A stretch of DNA of 64,000 nt, taken from contig QKHS01000012.1 of assembly GCA_003249955.1 (NCBI GenBank), positions 1-64,000 of the forward strand, in the 5' to 3' direction. The DNA comes from Bacteroidales bacterium (GTDB taxonomy: Bacteria > Bacteroidota > Bacteroidia > Bacteroidales > ML635J-15). Made by a program: the position numbers and the translations under genes. The notes beneath the pieces were generated by a model. The model was given only the letters and a program-made list of their open reading frames with translations. It searched no databases and was not told the DNA's origin. Below, in pieces: positions 38,163 through 48,666 of the stretch; the stretch's first letter is position 1; each line of letters starts with the position of its first letter.

Positions 38163-40862
38163 ATGAAAACTAAAAAAGTGATTCCATTAATCATTGCAAT
38201 GATTGTTTCCTCAATTTGTTATTCTCAGAACATGCCGGTTTATATAGGAGATAGTATTTTAGGCACGGACAATTCTTATCTTCATAGGGATATTTGTCTT
38301 GACGACAATGAAAACTTGTGGGTAGGATACAGTATGCAGGGAATTGCAAAATACGACGGAGAGAATTTTTATCATTATACGTCTGAAAACTCAGCTTTAG
38401 GATCGAATACTATAAATGATCTTTATTTCAACAACGGCTATTTATATGCAAGCACAGGTGTGGGACTTTTTAAAACAAATACATACGGAGCTGTTCAGAT
38501 ATGGGAGCAGATAGAGAGCATATCAGACCAACAAACATATGCCTCATGTGTAAACAATAACAATCTTTATGTAATAGCGGGGAATCAGGATACTGCAAGC
38601 AAATTAATCATTGTAAACCTGAATACAAATACCAGTCAGGAAATTCCGTTTGATTCATATTATTTAAATTCAACAACAAACAGATTGGGAATTGATGCTG
38701 ATTCCGAAGGTAATATTTATTGGAGCAGTAAATATTCTTATGGCATTTTTAAATATGATGGAAATCAGGTCTCAAAAATTATTGAGCCGGTAATAAATGA
38801 TATTTTATGCAGGGTTACATCTTTTACAATAAATGATAATAAAATTTGGTATTCCGTAGAGAGTAAAACTGTTTATATCTATGATGTTTTAACCGGGACA
38901 ACAACACCAATATGCGAAACACCTTTTTATGATAGCAAATTTTACTATAACAGAGCTTATATTGCAAATGATGAAAGCGGGAGAATTTTAATGACAAGTT
39001 ATTCAGGACATTTTACTGAAATTTGTGTCATCGAAAATAACACTCCTGCTATTTATAAATTTTTAGAGCTTCCATTTATAAATACGTTTAACTCCATTGT
39101 CTCTGCAGGAGACAATAACATTTATTTCTCATCCGGTAGCTTAACTCAATTATATTATTACAATCTGGATAATTACCAGAATTTTATGGCTGGTTACACA
39201 GACGATAATTTTAAATATTTGGACAGAAACCAGGTAAAGGCAGGTGTGAAAAGTTTCGGTACACTTTTCTGGGATGGTCAGGGAAAAGCCCAATATGAAG
39301 TTCCGGCCGGGAATGGGACACATTCTCTTTTTGCAACTTCAGTTTGGGTTGGTGGTTACAACACAAATACTGACCAATTACATCTGTCTGCAGAAAGATT
39401 CAATCAATCAGACATAAATTCGTCATTGCCATACACTTATGACTTTTTACCAGGGCCGCTGACTGACGGATCAACAGGAGTTCAAGGGTTGTGTGATACC
39501 GCAACATCAATAGATTTTAATAAAATATGGAAGATAGATAAAAGCGATATCCTTGCACACATTTCAAATATTGAATATGGAACAAACTATTATGTAAGTC
39601 CGGATTTATATAGTTGGCCCGGAAACGGTACTGATGGCTATTCCTCAATACTTGCTCCGTTTCACGATTCTGATTCAGATGGGATTTACGAACCTTATGA
39701 CGGAGATTATCCTGAATTAACCGGAGATCAGATGTTATGGTGGGTTACAAATGACATTATTGCTCCTCATACTTCCACCAATGGAATCCCAATGGGGGTA
39801 GAAATGCAATATACACTATATGCTTATAATTATGAAAATCCTGCAACCGATTTAGAAGATTTGATAAATTACCAAAGTTTTCTTAATGTAAAAATCTCAA
39901 ACAGATCTGCAAATAATTATGATTCTGTTTTTGTAGGAGTATATACAGATATTGATCTTGGATTTGCAAGTGATGACTACATTGGTTGTGATGTTGAAAG
40001 AAGTACTTTTTATGCCTACAATGGAGATGATTTTGACGAAACTGATGCCACGACTGTTGGCTATGGAGAAAATCCTCCCATACAAACTGTAACTGTTTTG
40101 GACGGACCTTACTCGCATCCGGAAAATAATGCTGTTAAATTAAGTAAATTTATTTATTTCAATAATCCTCCTTATGGTAATGCTGCTACTCAGGATCCTC
40201 ATTCTGCAATTGAATATTATAATTATTTGACAGGTTTCTGGAAAGATAACTCTCCTTTATGTTATGGGGGAACAGGGCATGTTTCCGGTGGTGGAAATAC
40301 TGACATGCCGACAAGTTATATGTTTCCAGGTAGCCCGACTTCAGATCCTATGGGCCTGGGACAGGGGGGTATCCCTCAAGCAGACTGGTCTGAAGAAACA
40401 GAAGATAACGCTCCCGGAGACAGGCGTGGGGTAGGTAGTATAGGGCCTATAAATCTTGGTTCAGGTCAGACTATTGAAATTGACATTCTTTTCGGGCACA
40501 TTACAAACCCGGATTCAACCAAGTCAACAGGGTTGTTTAATTATGGTCCTCAGCTTGATTCATTAATTAACTGGTATAACAATGGAACAATTCCTTCAAA
40601 TTATAATCCTGAATTAGTACAGGGATTTAATAATTCAATAATAAAATCAAATATTAATCTTTATCCTAACCCTACAACAGGGGTCATACATGTCGAGGCA
40701 TCAGATATTGTTAATATTGATGTTTATAGTATTGATGGAAAGATAATTAATTCTTTTGGAAAGACTTCTGAAATAGATTTGAGCGAATTCCCGAACGGAA
40801 TATATTTAATTAGTGTTGAAACCGAAAATGAAAGAATTGTTGAGAAAGTTATAAAAAAATAA
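38163..40862 (+). CDS. Large secreted protein with N-terminal propeller-like repeats and T9SS type A sorting domain
   Basis: Signal peptide; DICLDDNENLWVGYSMQGIAKYDGENFYHYTSENSAL repeat style; C-term NLYPNPTTGVIHVEASDIVNIDVYSIDGKIINSFGKTSEIDLSEFPNGIYLISVETENERIVEKVIKK. Confidence 0.88.
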   Translation: MKTKKVIPLIIAMIVSSICYSQNMPVYIGDSILGTDNSYLHRDICLDDNENLWVGYSMQGIAKYDGENFYHYTSENSALGSNTINDLYFNNGYLYASTGVGLFKTNTYGAVQIWEQIESISDQQTYASCVNNNNLYVIAGNQDTASKLIIVNLNTNTSQEIPFDSYYLNSTTNRLGIDADSEGNIYWSSKYSYGIFKYDGNQVSKIIEPVINDILCRVTSFTINDNKIWYSVESKTVYIYDVLTGTTTPICETPFYDSKFYYNRAYIANDESGRILMTSYSGHFTEICVIENNTPAIYKFLELPFINTFNSIVSAGDNNIYFSSGSLTQLYYYNLDNYQNFMAGYTDDNFKYLDRNQVKAGVKSFGTLFWDGQGKAQYEVPAGNGTHSLFATSVWVGGYNTNTDQLHLSAERFNQSDINSSLPYTYDFLPGPLTDGSTGVQGLCDTATSIDFNKIWKIDKSDILAHISNIEYGTNYYVSPDLYSWPGNGTDGYSSILAPFHDSDSDGIYEPYDGDYPELTGDQMLWWVTNDIIAPHTSTNGIPMGVEMQYTLYAYNYENPATDLEDLINYQSFLNVKISNRSANNYDSVFVGVYTDIDLGFASDDYIGCDVERSTFYAYNGDDFDETDATTVGYGENPPIQTVTVLDGPYSHPENNAVKLSKFIYFNNPPYGNAATQDPHSAIEYYNYLTGFWKDNSPLCYGGTGHVSGGGNTDMPTSYMFPGSPTSDPMGLGQGGIPQADWSEETEDNAPGDRRGVGSIGPINLGSGQTIEIDILFGHITNPDSTKSTGLFNYGPQLDSLINWYNNGTIPSNYNPELVQGFNNSIIKSNINLYPNPTTGVIHVEASDIVNIDVYSIDGKIINSFGKTSEIDLSEFPNGIYLISVETENERIVEKVIKK

Positions 40863-40885
40863 ACAAAAGCACTTTTACATACAAG

Positions 40886-40937
40886 TCCCCGGACAGATAT
40901 GGCGTTTTATTTCAGGAATTTCATAATTGTCCGGGGA
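40886..40937. terminator. Stem-loop (10-bp stem TCCCCGGACA/TGTCCGGGGA) after T9SS gene
   Basis: Perfect inverted repeat 40886-40895 / 40928-40937 just downstream of stop at 40862; loop 32 nt. Confidence 0.5.
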
Positions 40938-41161
40938 TTTGCATGCTAATAGTTGTTAAATATTACTTAATATCTTCAATTGCCGGGGTACTTTTTAAGT
41001 ATTCATTTATGTAAGGAATGGTTTTGTGTTGAAATACTTTATTAATAATTTTTACCATCTTTAAGTTGATTTAAAATATTTTTTATATTTGTAAATAATA
41101 AAATGTTTTAATCCGTCAATTGTTTAATATTCAGTATTGTTTAAACTTATAAGGTTTTGTT

Positions 41162-42502
41162 ATGAAAAAGAAAATTATTTTGCCCGTTTTGTTTTTATTG
41201 TTCGTAAGCATTTTAAATGCGCAGGATGCATATCTGGACGGTTTGACCATCGGCAAATACCTGGCAACCGGTGTAAACTATTCAATAAAAGTGAATCTTA
41301 AAAATCATGAGGGATATCCGATAACAAGTTGTTCTGTAAAATGGCAAATAGATAATGGTACAGTCCATTCAACACCGGTTAATATCGGAGGAGGAGGGGT
41401 AACTTCTTCAAATTATTTGCCGGTAACACTTACCCCTTCATTAAATTTGTCATCGGAAGGGGCATATGATTTAAAAGTCTGGGTTTATTTTTCAGGGGAC
41501 ACAAATCATGATAACGACACACTGTATAAATCGGTTACAGCACTTTCGTCATATGCTACAGGAAGGGTTTTAATTGAAGACTATACTGCTACATGGTGTC
41601 AGTATTGTCCGGCAGCAAATACTGTTATTAATACTTTGTCTTCAAATTCCAGAGTTGTCGTTGCATCTTTTCATAACAGCGATATGTATTCTTTCACAAA
41701 CGGAGAGAATTATGTTGAATCATATTATTCAGGATCAATATTTACTCCGGGAGCAATTGTAAACAGAGGCGAAATGGGAACTTATACAATAAATTCAAAT
41801 CATCCCACCTGGTCTTCAGATGTTACAGGACGTATAGGAATTTCTCCTGTTGACTTTCAGTTAAATTTTGATATTGACAGGGATTCCAGAGTACTGGATT
41901 ATACCGTTACTACAAATTTTAAATACGCTATGTCAGGAGACTATTATCTTAATGTTTACGTACTCGAAAATAATATTCAGGGAAGCCAGACAAATGCAAC
42001 CAACCCATATACCCATCAGCACGTTGTAAGAACAATGCTTGGCGGAATTGACGGGATTAGCGGAGTTATTCCGGAAACCCCGGTTTTAAATACCGACTAT
42101 ATTTATCAGAACACTTATACAATCCCTTCTACGTGGGATATAGATCAGATAGAAGTTATTGCCTATGTGTATGAAAAAAACGACCTTAACCAGACCGGAG
42201 TTCTTAACGCTGCTTCAAAGAAATCTCAAACCGGGGTAGAAAATGAATACGCTCTGCAGGATAAAATCCAGATTTATCCGAATCCTGTTGCGGATAATTT
42301 TATTTTGCAGTATGATTTATCAGGAAATGAAAGCTTTTATTTAAATATTTACAATGCTGCCGGAGAATTGGTTTTATCTGAAATTCTTGAAAATGTCCAA
42401 AGTCAGGAGGTGAATATTGTAGAAATTAAACCCGGTTTTTATTTCGGAAGCATACTTAAAGGAACCGAAAAAATACAACAGTTTAAAATTGTTAAGGAAT
42501 AA
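41162..42502 (+). CDS. Omp28-related/thioredoxin-like secreted protein with T9SS sorting domain
   Basis: LIEDYTATWCQYCPAANTVINTLSS CxxC; C-term IYPNPVADNFILQYDLSGNESFYLNIYNAAGELV. Confidence 0.85.
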   Translation: MKKKIILPVLFLLFVSILNAQDAYLDGLTIGKYLATGVNYSIKVNLKNHEGYPITSCSVKWQIDNGTVHSTPVNIGGGGVTSSNYLPVTLTPSLNLSSEGAYDLKVWVYFSGDTNHDNDTLYKSVTALSSYATGRVLIEDYTATWCQYCPAANTVINTLSSNSRVVVASFHNSDMYSFTNGENYVESYYSGSIFTPGAIVNRGEMGTYTINSNHPTWSSDVTGRIGISPVDFQLNFDIDRDSRVLDYTVTTNFKYAMSGDYYLNVYVLENNIQGSQTNATNPYTHQHVVRTMLGGIDGISGVIPETPVLNTDYIYQNTYTIPSTWDIDQIEVIAYVYEKNDLNQTGVLNAASKKSQTGVENEYALQDKIQIYPNPVADNFILQYDLSGNESFYLNIYNAAGELVLSEILENVQSQEVNIVEIKPGFYFGSILKGTEKIQQFKIVKE

Positions 42503-42518
42503 AATCAGGCATCTTGTG

Positions 42519-42577
42519 AGTATTCCTGAATAGCTTATTCACTTAAAACAGTGAATGTGAAGATTTTCAGGAATACT
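42519..42577. terminator. Long stem-loop between T9SS gene and wtpA
   Basis: agtattcctgaa (42519-42530) pairs with ttcaggaatact (42566-42577); inner ttcac..gtgaa stem. Confidence 0.65.
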
Positions 42578-42657
42578 TTATGTTATATTAATAAATATAT
42601 TTGCAGGTATTGATATATCACAAACAAAATTTCTTAATTCAAAATGTTAGTTTGTTT

Positions 42658-42688
42658 TTTGCAATTCAATTCGTTTTGCATATATTTG
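42658..42688 (+). promoter_or_regulatory. Bacteroidota-type promoter TTTG-N19-TATATTTG upstream of wtpA
   Basis: TTTG at 42658-42661, TATATTTG at 42681-42688 (fits TAnnTTTG), ATG at 42708. Confidence 0.65.
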
Positions 42689-42707
42689 CAACTCGAATAT
42701 TCTAAAG

Positions 42708-43658
42708 ATGAAGCATTTAACTAAAATTCTTATAGTTTTACTTGCAGTGGCTACGGCATTTTCTTGTGGGAGCAGGAAAAACGGTGAAAATAAGCTGATT
42801 ATATTTCATGCAGGAAGCTTGTCTGTGCCTTTTAAATCGGTAATAGAAGAATTTAAAAAGGAAAATCCCGGAGTGGAAATATTTGCAGAATCTTCGGGCA
42901 GTTTAGATGCTGCACGTAAAGTTACCGATCTTAAAAAAGATTGTGATATTCTGGCAGTTGCCGATTTTATGGTAATTGACAAATTACTTATTCCTGAATT
43001 TGCTTCATGGAATTTTGTATTTGCATCGAACGAAATGGTAATTGCTTACAGCGATAAGTCACGTTTTTCTTCAGAAATAAATTCAGGTAACTGGCAGGAA
43101 ATACTTCTAAAAGAAGATGCTTTTATCGGAAGATCCGATCCAAATGCAGATCCGTGTGGGTACAGAGCAGTATTTGTTTTTAAACTGGCAGAGAAATATC
43201 TCGAATCTGACGGGCTGGCAGATAAACTTACCGCAAAGAAAAATACTGTTATCCGCCCCAAAGAAGTTGATCTGCTTGCACTACTCGAAACCGGGAATAT
43301 TGATTATCTGATGATTTATAAATCTGTGGCATTGCAACATAACTTAAAATTTGTTGAGTTACCCGACGATATAAATCTTAGCAATCCCGACTTTGAAGAA
43401 AACTACAATACTGTAAATATTCTTGTTAACGGGAATGAGCCCGGAAAAACAACAGAAATAAAAGGCTCGTCAATACTTTACAGCCTGACAATTCCCAAAA
43501 ATGCAGTAAACAGTGAACTTGCACTTAAGTTTGCATTATTTCTTTGTTCGCCTGAAAAAGGAGGCAGAATTCTGCAGAAAGAAGGAATGGGTGTCTTAAA
43601 TTATTGTGAGGCAGACTATCTCGAAAATTTACCAAAAGAACTTAAAGAAATTTTATAA
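42708..43658 (+). CDS. wtpA: Tungstate/molybdate ABC transporter substrate-binding lipoprotein, WtpA family
   Basis: LIIFHAGSLSVPFKSVIEEFKKENPGVEIFAESSGSLDAARKVTDLKKDCDILAVADF..PNADPCGYRAVFVFKLAEKY strongly resembles WtpA; lipobox FSCGS. Confidence 0.9.
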   Translation: MKHLTKILIVLLAVATAFSCGSRKNGENKLIIFHAGSLSVPFKSVIEEFKKENPGVEIFAESSGSLDAARKVTDLKKDCDILAVADFMVIDKLLIPEFASWNFVFASNEMVIAYSDKSRFSSEINSGNWQEILLKEDAFIGRSDPNADPCGYRAVFVFKLAEKYLESDGLADKLTAKKNTVIRPKEVDLLALLETGNIDYLMIYKSVALQHNLKFVELPDDINLSNPDFEENYNTVNILVNGNEPGKTTEIKGSSILYSLTIPKNAVNSELALKFALFLCSPEKGGRILQKEGMGVLNYCEADYLENLPKELKEIL

Positions 43659-43660
43659 AA

Positions 43661-44641
43661 TTGATTATGGAAATTAATCGTAATATTCTAGTATCCGGCG
43701 AGTTGCAGAACAAAGCATTTCGTGCCGCCGCGATTTTATTGTGCCTGTTTTTAATAACTATGTTTGCATTTAATTCATGCAAGCCCGATCCTGAACCATT
43801 AAAACCGACAATAAGTCTGGTTTTTGATTCTGGAATGACTCAGGATGGTGATACTGTTGCTATCGGGTCTCCGCTGAATTTTAAAATTGTTGTTAGCGGA
43901 CCGGAATCAAACATAACCAATTTTACAGTAAAAAAAGTATATGGCGATGTTACAAAAACCGTAATGGATTCCGGTCTTAATTCGTCAGGCTTTGTCTTAA
44001 ACAAAACTTTTTACCAGAGTGTGGAAGATGACGTTACCTGGACTTTTGCAGTTCAGGACAGAAACAGAAATACTGCTGAGGTAACCATGAAAATATATAA
44101 AGACCCCGATTCACAGTTCGGGGGAATTCTGGAATACCCCTCGGTTACGCTGGGTTATCAGCAAAATACAACTACAGGACATTTCTTTTTCCCTTCCACA
44201 GGCGAAATCCATTTTCAGGATACTGCAACATTGTTTCAGGAATTGACAGATATTCTGGTTTATTTCAATTATCGTGAGGATAACGGTGTTGAATTACCGT
44301 CCCCGACATTTTCTTCTCCGGGTGAAGAGGTTAGTGCAAATACCGAACTATACACCGAATATTACCCGTTTCTTGTTGACTGGACAACCAGAAATTACAC
44401 CAAATATGATATTCGTGCAGATAACGGGATAAGTGCCGAAGATTTTGCAAATGCTCATAATGACAGCCTTTTAATAGTCTCGTATGATGATGTGTGGGGA
44501 AAGAAAAAATATAAATGGGCAAATGCCGGGTTGATAATTCCTTTCCAGACAGCAGCCGGTAAAAAGGGAATAATCAAAGTGTTGAATGCAGATGCCGCAG
44601 AGACCGGAACCATAACATTCTCAGTAAAAATACAAATGTAA
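43661..44641 (+). CDS. Hypothetical lipoprotein
   Basis: Lipobox-like MFAFNSCKPDPEP; no recognised domain. Confidence 0.6.
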   Translation: MIMEINRNILVSGELQNKAFRAAAILLCLFLITMFAFNSCKPDPEPLKPTISLVFDSGMTQDGDTVAIGSPLNFKIVVSGPESNITNFTVKKVYGDVTKTVMDSGLNSSGFVLNKTFYQSVEDDVTWTFAVQDRNRNTAEVTMKIYKDPDSQFGGILEYPSVTLGYQQNTTTGHFFFPSTGEIHFQDTATLFQELTDILVYFNYREDNGVELPSPTFSSPGEEVSANTELYTEYYPFLVDWTTRNYTKYDIRADNGISAEDFANAHNDSLLIVSYDDVWGKKKYKWANAGLIIPFQTAAGKKGIIKVLNADAAETGTITFSVKIQM

Positions 44642-44713
44642 CGGGCAGAAATCAACTGTCCTATAAAAATACAGGGAAACTAAAATAAGATTATAAACAA
44701 AAATTAAAAAATT

Positions 44714-46120
44714 ATGAAAAAACAATTACTAATGATTATTTCGGCAATGATATTAATGATTGCCGGGGCCACAGCCCAGGAAGAAGTTATTATCGGTTTC
44801 AGTTTTGCAACAGATGCTGATTATACTGCCGATTCAGGCCTTACCGGGAACCTTGGTTATGACGTACGTGCCGAAAACGGAACTGCCGCTACAACAAGAA
44901 CACTTACTTCAACTACAGGAGCAACAGATCTGGCTGCAACTGCCGATGGTTGGGATGCAGGTGCCGATGATAAATTCTGGTCATGTAAATTTAAGGCAGA
45001 TGGTTATCATAGCTTTAAAGTTTCATCAAAACAATATTCAGATGCAACAGGACCAAAAGAATTTAAAATTCAGTGGAAAATTGGTGGTAGCGGAACATGG
45101 GCAGATGTCGAAAACAGCACTATTACTGTTGCTTCGGACTGGACTACCGGAGTTGTAACAGAACTGGCTTTACCTGTTGAATGTAACGATCCGGGAACAT
45201 ATTCCATATTTTTAAGATGGATTATGACATCAGATGTTTCTGTTGAAAACGGAACTGTTGATGCTGCCGGTATTTCAAAAATTGATGATATTGTTGTTGT
45301 TGCTACACCATATCCAACTCCGGTAACCATTATCGGATTCGATTTCCTGGATAATACAGATACAGAATTCAATGCCGATTCAGGAATAGAAGCAAACCTT
45401 GGTTATGATTTGAGAGCAGAAAACGGAACTGCCGGAACAACCAGAACACTTTCCTATACCGAAGGTGCTGCCGATTATGCTGCAACAGCAACAGAATGGG
45501 ACAACGGCGCAGATGATAAATTCTGGTCAATAAAATTCAAAGCAGACGGATTTAGCGCAATGACTGTTTCATCAAAACAATATTCAGATGCTACAGGCCC
45601 CAAAAATTTTAAATTACAGTGGAAAATCAGCGGTGGCGAATGGGCAGATGTTACAAACGGTGCTATAAATGTTGCCTCGGACTGGACTACCGGCGTTGTT
45701 GATGAACTGGCTTTACCGGCAGAAATGGAAGGTAACGGAACTACTTCACTTTATTTGCGTTGGATTATGACTGATAATGTAAGCGTTTCTGATGCAACTG
45801 TTGATGCCGCAGGAATTTCAAAAATGGACGATATCGTTGTATCCGGCATTCAGGCAAGCGGTTTTGTGACTGAAATCTACAACTCTGAGATTATGCTTTA
45901 TCCTAACCCTTGTGAAGATTACTTTACAATCGAGACTTCCAACGATGTTAACAATGTTGAAATATATAATTTGCAGGGAGCTCTGGTTTACAGCCACAAT
46001 GCTTATTTTACAGGGACACTTAACGTAAATACACGTGATTTAAGTTCAGGTATGTATTTCGTTAAATTATATTCTGAAGATAATGTAACTCCTGTTGCAA
46101 AAAGAATTATTGTAAAATAA
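44714..46120 (+). CDS. Secreted protein with two tandem homologous domains and T9SS sorting domain
   Basis: Two repeats sharing LGYD[VL]RAENGTA.TTRTL, FKADG, VSSKQYSDATGPK.FK.QWKI, VASDWTTGVV.ELALP; C-term LYPNPCEDYFTIETSNDVNNVEIYNLQG. Confidence 0.85.
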   Translation: MKKQLLMIISAMILMIAGATAQEEVIIGFSFATDADYTADSGLTGNLGYDVRAENGTAATTRTLTSTTGATDLAATADGWDAGADDKFWSCKFKADGYHSFKVSSKQYSDATGPKEFKIQWKIGGSGTWADVENSTITVASDWTTGVVTELALPVECNDPGTYSIFLRWIMTSDVSVENGTVDAAGISKIDDIVVVATPYPTPVTIIGFDFLDNTDTEFNADSGIEANLGYDLRAENGTAGTTRTLSYTEGAADYAATATEWDNGADDKFWSIKFKADGFSAMTVSSKQYSDATGPKNFKLQWKISGGEWADVTNGAINVASDWTTGVVDELALPAEMEGNGTTSLYLRWIMTDNVSVSDATVDAAGISKMDDIVVSGIQASGFVTEIYNSEIMLYPNPCEDYFTIETSNDVNNVEIYNLQGALVYSHNAYFTGTLNVNTRDLSSGMYFVKLYSEDNVTPVAKRIIVK

Positions 46121-46143
46121 AGAATTTGTTTTTCTGTTTTAAT

Positions 46144-46200
46144 TCCCGGAAACGAAAGGAAACTGTTTTCTGTTATGGTGCCTGAGTTTCCGGGATTTAT
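46144..46200. terminator. Stem-loop TCCCGGAAAC/GTTTCCGGGA with T-rich tail
   Basis: tcccggaaac 46144-46153 and gtttccggga 46186-46195 followed by tttatttg. Confidence 0.6.
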
Positions 46201-48588
46201 TTGTTTTTTATGAGATATTTATTTCTGATAATATGTTTTTTATATATAGCTGCTTTTGCAGAGTCTCAGGTTATCACCGGCTATATTACAGACGAGGAAA
46301 ATAATCTGTTGTCAAATGTTAATGTATATGTTCCGGCTTCGGGAGCAGGTACAGTATCTGATGCTGCAGGATATTACAGTTTGTCGGTTAACTTACAGGG
46401 CAAAATAACTGTGGAATTTTCGTGTCTTGGGTATAAAACAGAGAAAAAGGAAGTTAACTTCCACAAAACCGGGCCGGTAAAAGTAAATGTGATTTTGAAA
46501 CCGGAAGTTTTTATTACTGATGAAATTATAGTAGGGGCAGAAAAGAATTTTGAAGAAGAGACTCTTGATATTCCTGTCCGGACAAAGACTGTCGGGATTC
46601 AGGAGATTAACAGTACTCCTGCAATATCTCCTGAGAAAATATTACAGGGAATATCAGGTGTAAATGTAAGCAGTGAATCAGGAATATTTTCATCTACAGA
46701 TATAAGCATGCGCGGATTGGGTGGTAACACAAAAGGAGGGACCCTGGTTGTTGTGGACGGATCTCCGGTTAATAAGTCGGATGCCGGTTCTGTCAACTGG
46801 AGTATGATTGACAAAGACAATATTGCGTCTATGAGCATAATAAAAGGCCCGGGTTCTGTTATTTTTGGTTCAAATGCCATGGGCGGAATAATAAATATTA
46901 CAACACGAAGGCCTGCCGAAAGATTTTCTGCCGATATAAGTTCTTCTTACGGAACTTATAATACTTTCGATACAAAACTAAGGCTGTCAGGTATATCAAA
47001 GGAATCTAAATTTTACTGGAAGAGTTTTACCAGCTACAGAAAAAGCGACGGATATATTAATACTCCCGATGAAATTATCAAAGAAAATGATTCCATAGTT
47101 GTTCCTGTTTATCTCGAAGAGTTTGCATTGAGCGGTCTGGCAGGTTACAGCTTTGACGATAAAAATTCGGTAGAATTATCGGTTAACTATTTTGATGATA
47201 CAAAAGGCCGGGGCGTTAAAATATATGAGTTTGCAGGAGCTAATACCCAGCGAAATACAATTCACGGTTTTGCAAAATATCGTGGAAACCTTGGCAGTTT
47301 GAAGCTGTTTGCCAATATATTTGTTTTGTACGAAGACTATTTTCGTTTAAACGAGTACTACAGTGACGGCGAATATGCACTTTATGAAATAAACTCGGCA
47401 AGACTTGAAAACGGGGCAAAATTTATGACACAATATAACCTGTCCGAATCAGTTGAACTTACAGCCGGAGCAGAGTATAAATCAGGCTCGGTCAACGGGG
47501 CAGATATTTATTACACATCCACAGACATTATCAGAAACAAAGGAAAACTTGATATTATGTCGGGATTTATACAGGCAAAAATAAAACCCTCGGGTACACA
47601 TTTTACAATAGTTCCCGGAATAAGATACGATTTTGCAGTTTTTAGCAATGCATTGTTCAGCATAGAAAACCCGTCATATTCAATCGAATATCTCAGCGAA
47701 TATCAGTTCAGTAATACTTCTCCTGTAAGCTGGTCTTCATTCAGTCCCAAATTATCGGCAGAGTATGCGTTTACAGATAATACAAAATTGTTTGCAACTA
47801 TAGCAAAAGGATTTCGTGCTCCGGTACTTGATGATTTGTGTCGTTCCGACCAGATTAAGGGAGGATTCAGAATTGCAAATCCTGAAATTTCACCCGAGTA
47901 CCTGTACAGTTTCGAAACAGGAGCAGATGTTAAATTTACAGAACGCCTTTATGCAGAAATCTCAGTTTACTACAATATCGGTAAAGACTTTATGTATTTG
48001 CTGAGTACCGGGGATTCTGTTAATATGGGCTATACAATTGCACCTGTTTATAAAACGGATAACATCGGGGAAGTTAAAATATATGGTGTCGAGACAGACC
48101 TGAATTATTCTTTGAATAAAAAATTTAATGTCTTTGTAAATCATACATGGAATCAGTCGGTAATCAGCAGGTTTGTGGTGAATCCCGAAGGTGCCGGAAC
48201 AGATCTTACCGGTAAATTCCTTACGGATATTCCTGATCATAAATTTTCCGGCGGATTCTCAATGTTTACCAGAATTGTTAATTTCTCAGCATCTGCAAAT
48301 TACACGGGCAAAAGATGGATAAAAGATGACAATACCGTGGACGTTATTTACCTGTTAAGCGATAAATATCCTTCATATATTACTTTTGATGCAAAACTCC
48401 GGCGCACATACAAAAACTTTGACTTTGCTTTGACTGTAGATAATGTCCTGAATAAAATTTACACTAACAGTAAAGGATATAAATGTCCGGGGAGAATGAT
48501 TATTTTTGAGGTTAAGTATAGTTTAAGCCGGAAGTTGGAAGACCGGAGACGGGAAGCGGGAGAATATGGAAACGTTAGAGGAGAGTAA
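46201..48588 (+). CDS. TonB-dependent receptor
   Basis: VITGYITDEENNLLSNVNVYVPASGAGTVSDAAGYYSL; plug ISMRGLGGNTKGGTLVVVDGSPVNKSDAGSVNWSMIDKDNIASMSIIKGPGSVIFGSNAMGGIINITTRRP; DNVLNKIYTNSKGYKCPGRMIIFEVKYSL. Confidence 0.93.
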   Translation: MFFMRYLFLIICFLYIAAFAESQVITGYITDEENNLLSNVNVYVPASGAGTVSDAAGYYSLSVNLQGKITVEFSCLGYKTEKKEVNFHKTGPVKVNVILKPEVFITDEIIVGAEKNFEEETLDIPVRTKTVGIQEINSTPAISPEKILQGISGVNVSSESGIFSSTDISMRGLGGNTKGGTLVVVDGSPVNKSDAGSVNWSMIDKDNIASMSIIKGPGSVIFGSNAMGGIINITTRRPAERFSADISSSYGTYNTFDTKLRLSGISKESKFYWKSFTSYRKSDGYINTPDEIIKENDSIVVPVYLEEFALSGLAGYSFDDKNSVELSVNYFDDTKGRGVKIYEFAGANTQRNTIHGFAKYRGNLGSLKLFANIFVLYEDYFRLNEYYSDGEYALYEINSARLENGAKFMTQYNLSESVELTAGAEYKSGSVNGADIYYTSTDIIRNKGKLDIMSGFIQAKIKPSGTHFTIVPGIRYDFAVFSNALFSIENPSYSIEYLSEYQFSNTSPVSWSSFSPKLSAEYAFTDNTKLFATIAKGFRAPVLDDLCRSDQIKGGFRIANPEISPEYLYSFETGADVKFTERLYAEISVYYNIGKDFMYLLSTGDSVNMGYTIAPVYKTDNIGEVKIYGVETDLNYSLNKKFNVFVNHTWNQSVISRFVVNPEGAGTDLTGKFLTDIPDHKFSGGFSMFTRIVNFSASANYTGKRWIKDDNTVDVIYLLSDKYPSYITFDAKLRRTYKNFDFALTVDNVLNKIYTNSKGYKCPGRMIIFEVKYSLSRKLEDRRREAGEYGNVRGE

Positions 48589-48666
48589 CCTGACTTTCCA
48601 TCGTCTTTAGACATGGAAACGTCATGGAATGGTGAAGATATATAGTAATGATAAAATATAAACGAA

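Noticed and set aside
44760-45158. 132-aa + strand ORF overlapping the T9SS duplicate-domain gene
   Set aside because: Alternate frame of a well supported secreted protein; Q/L-rich composition typical of frame-shadowing.
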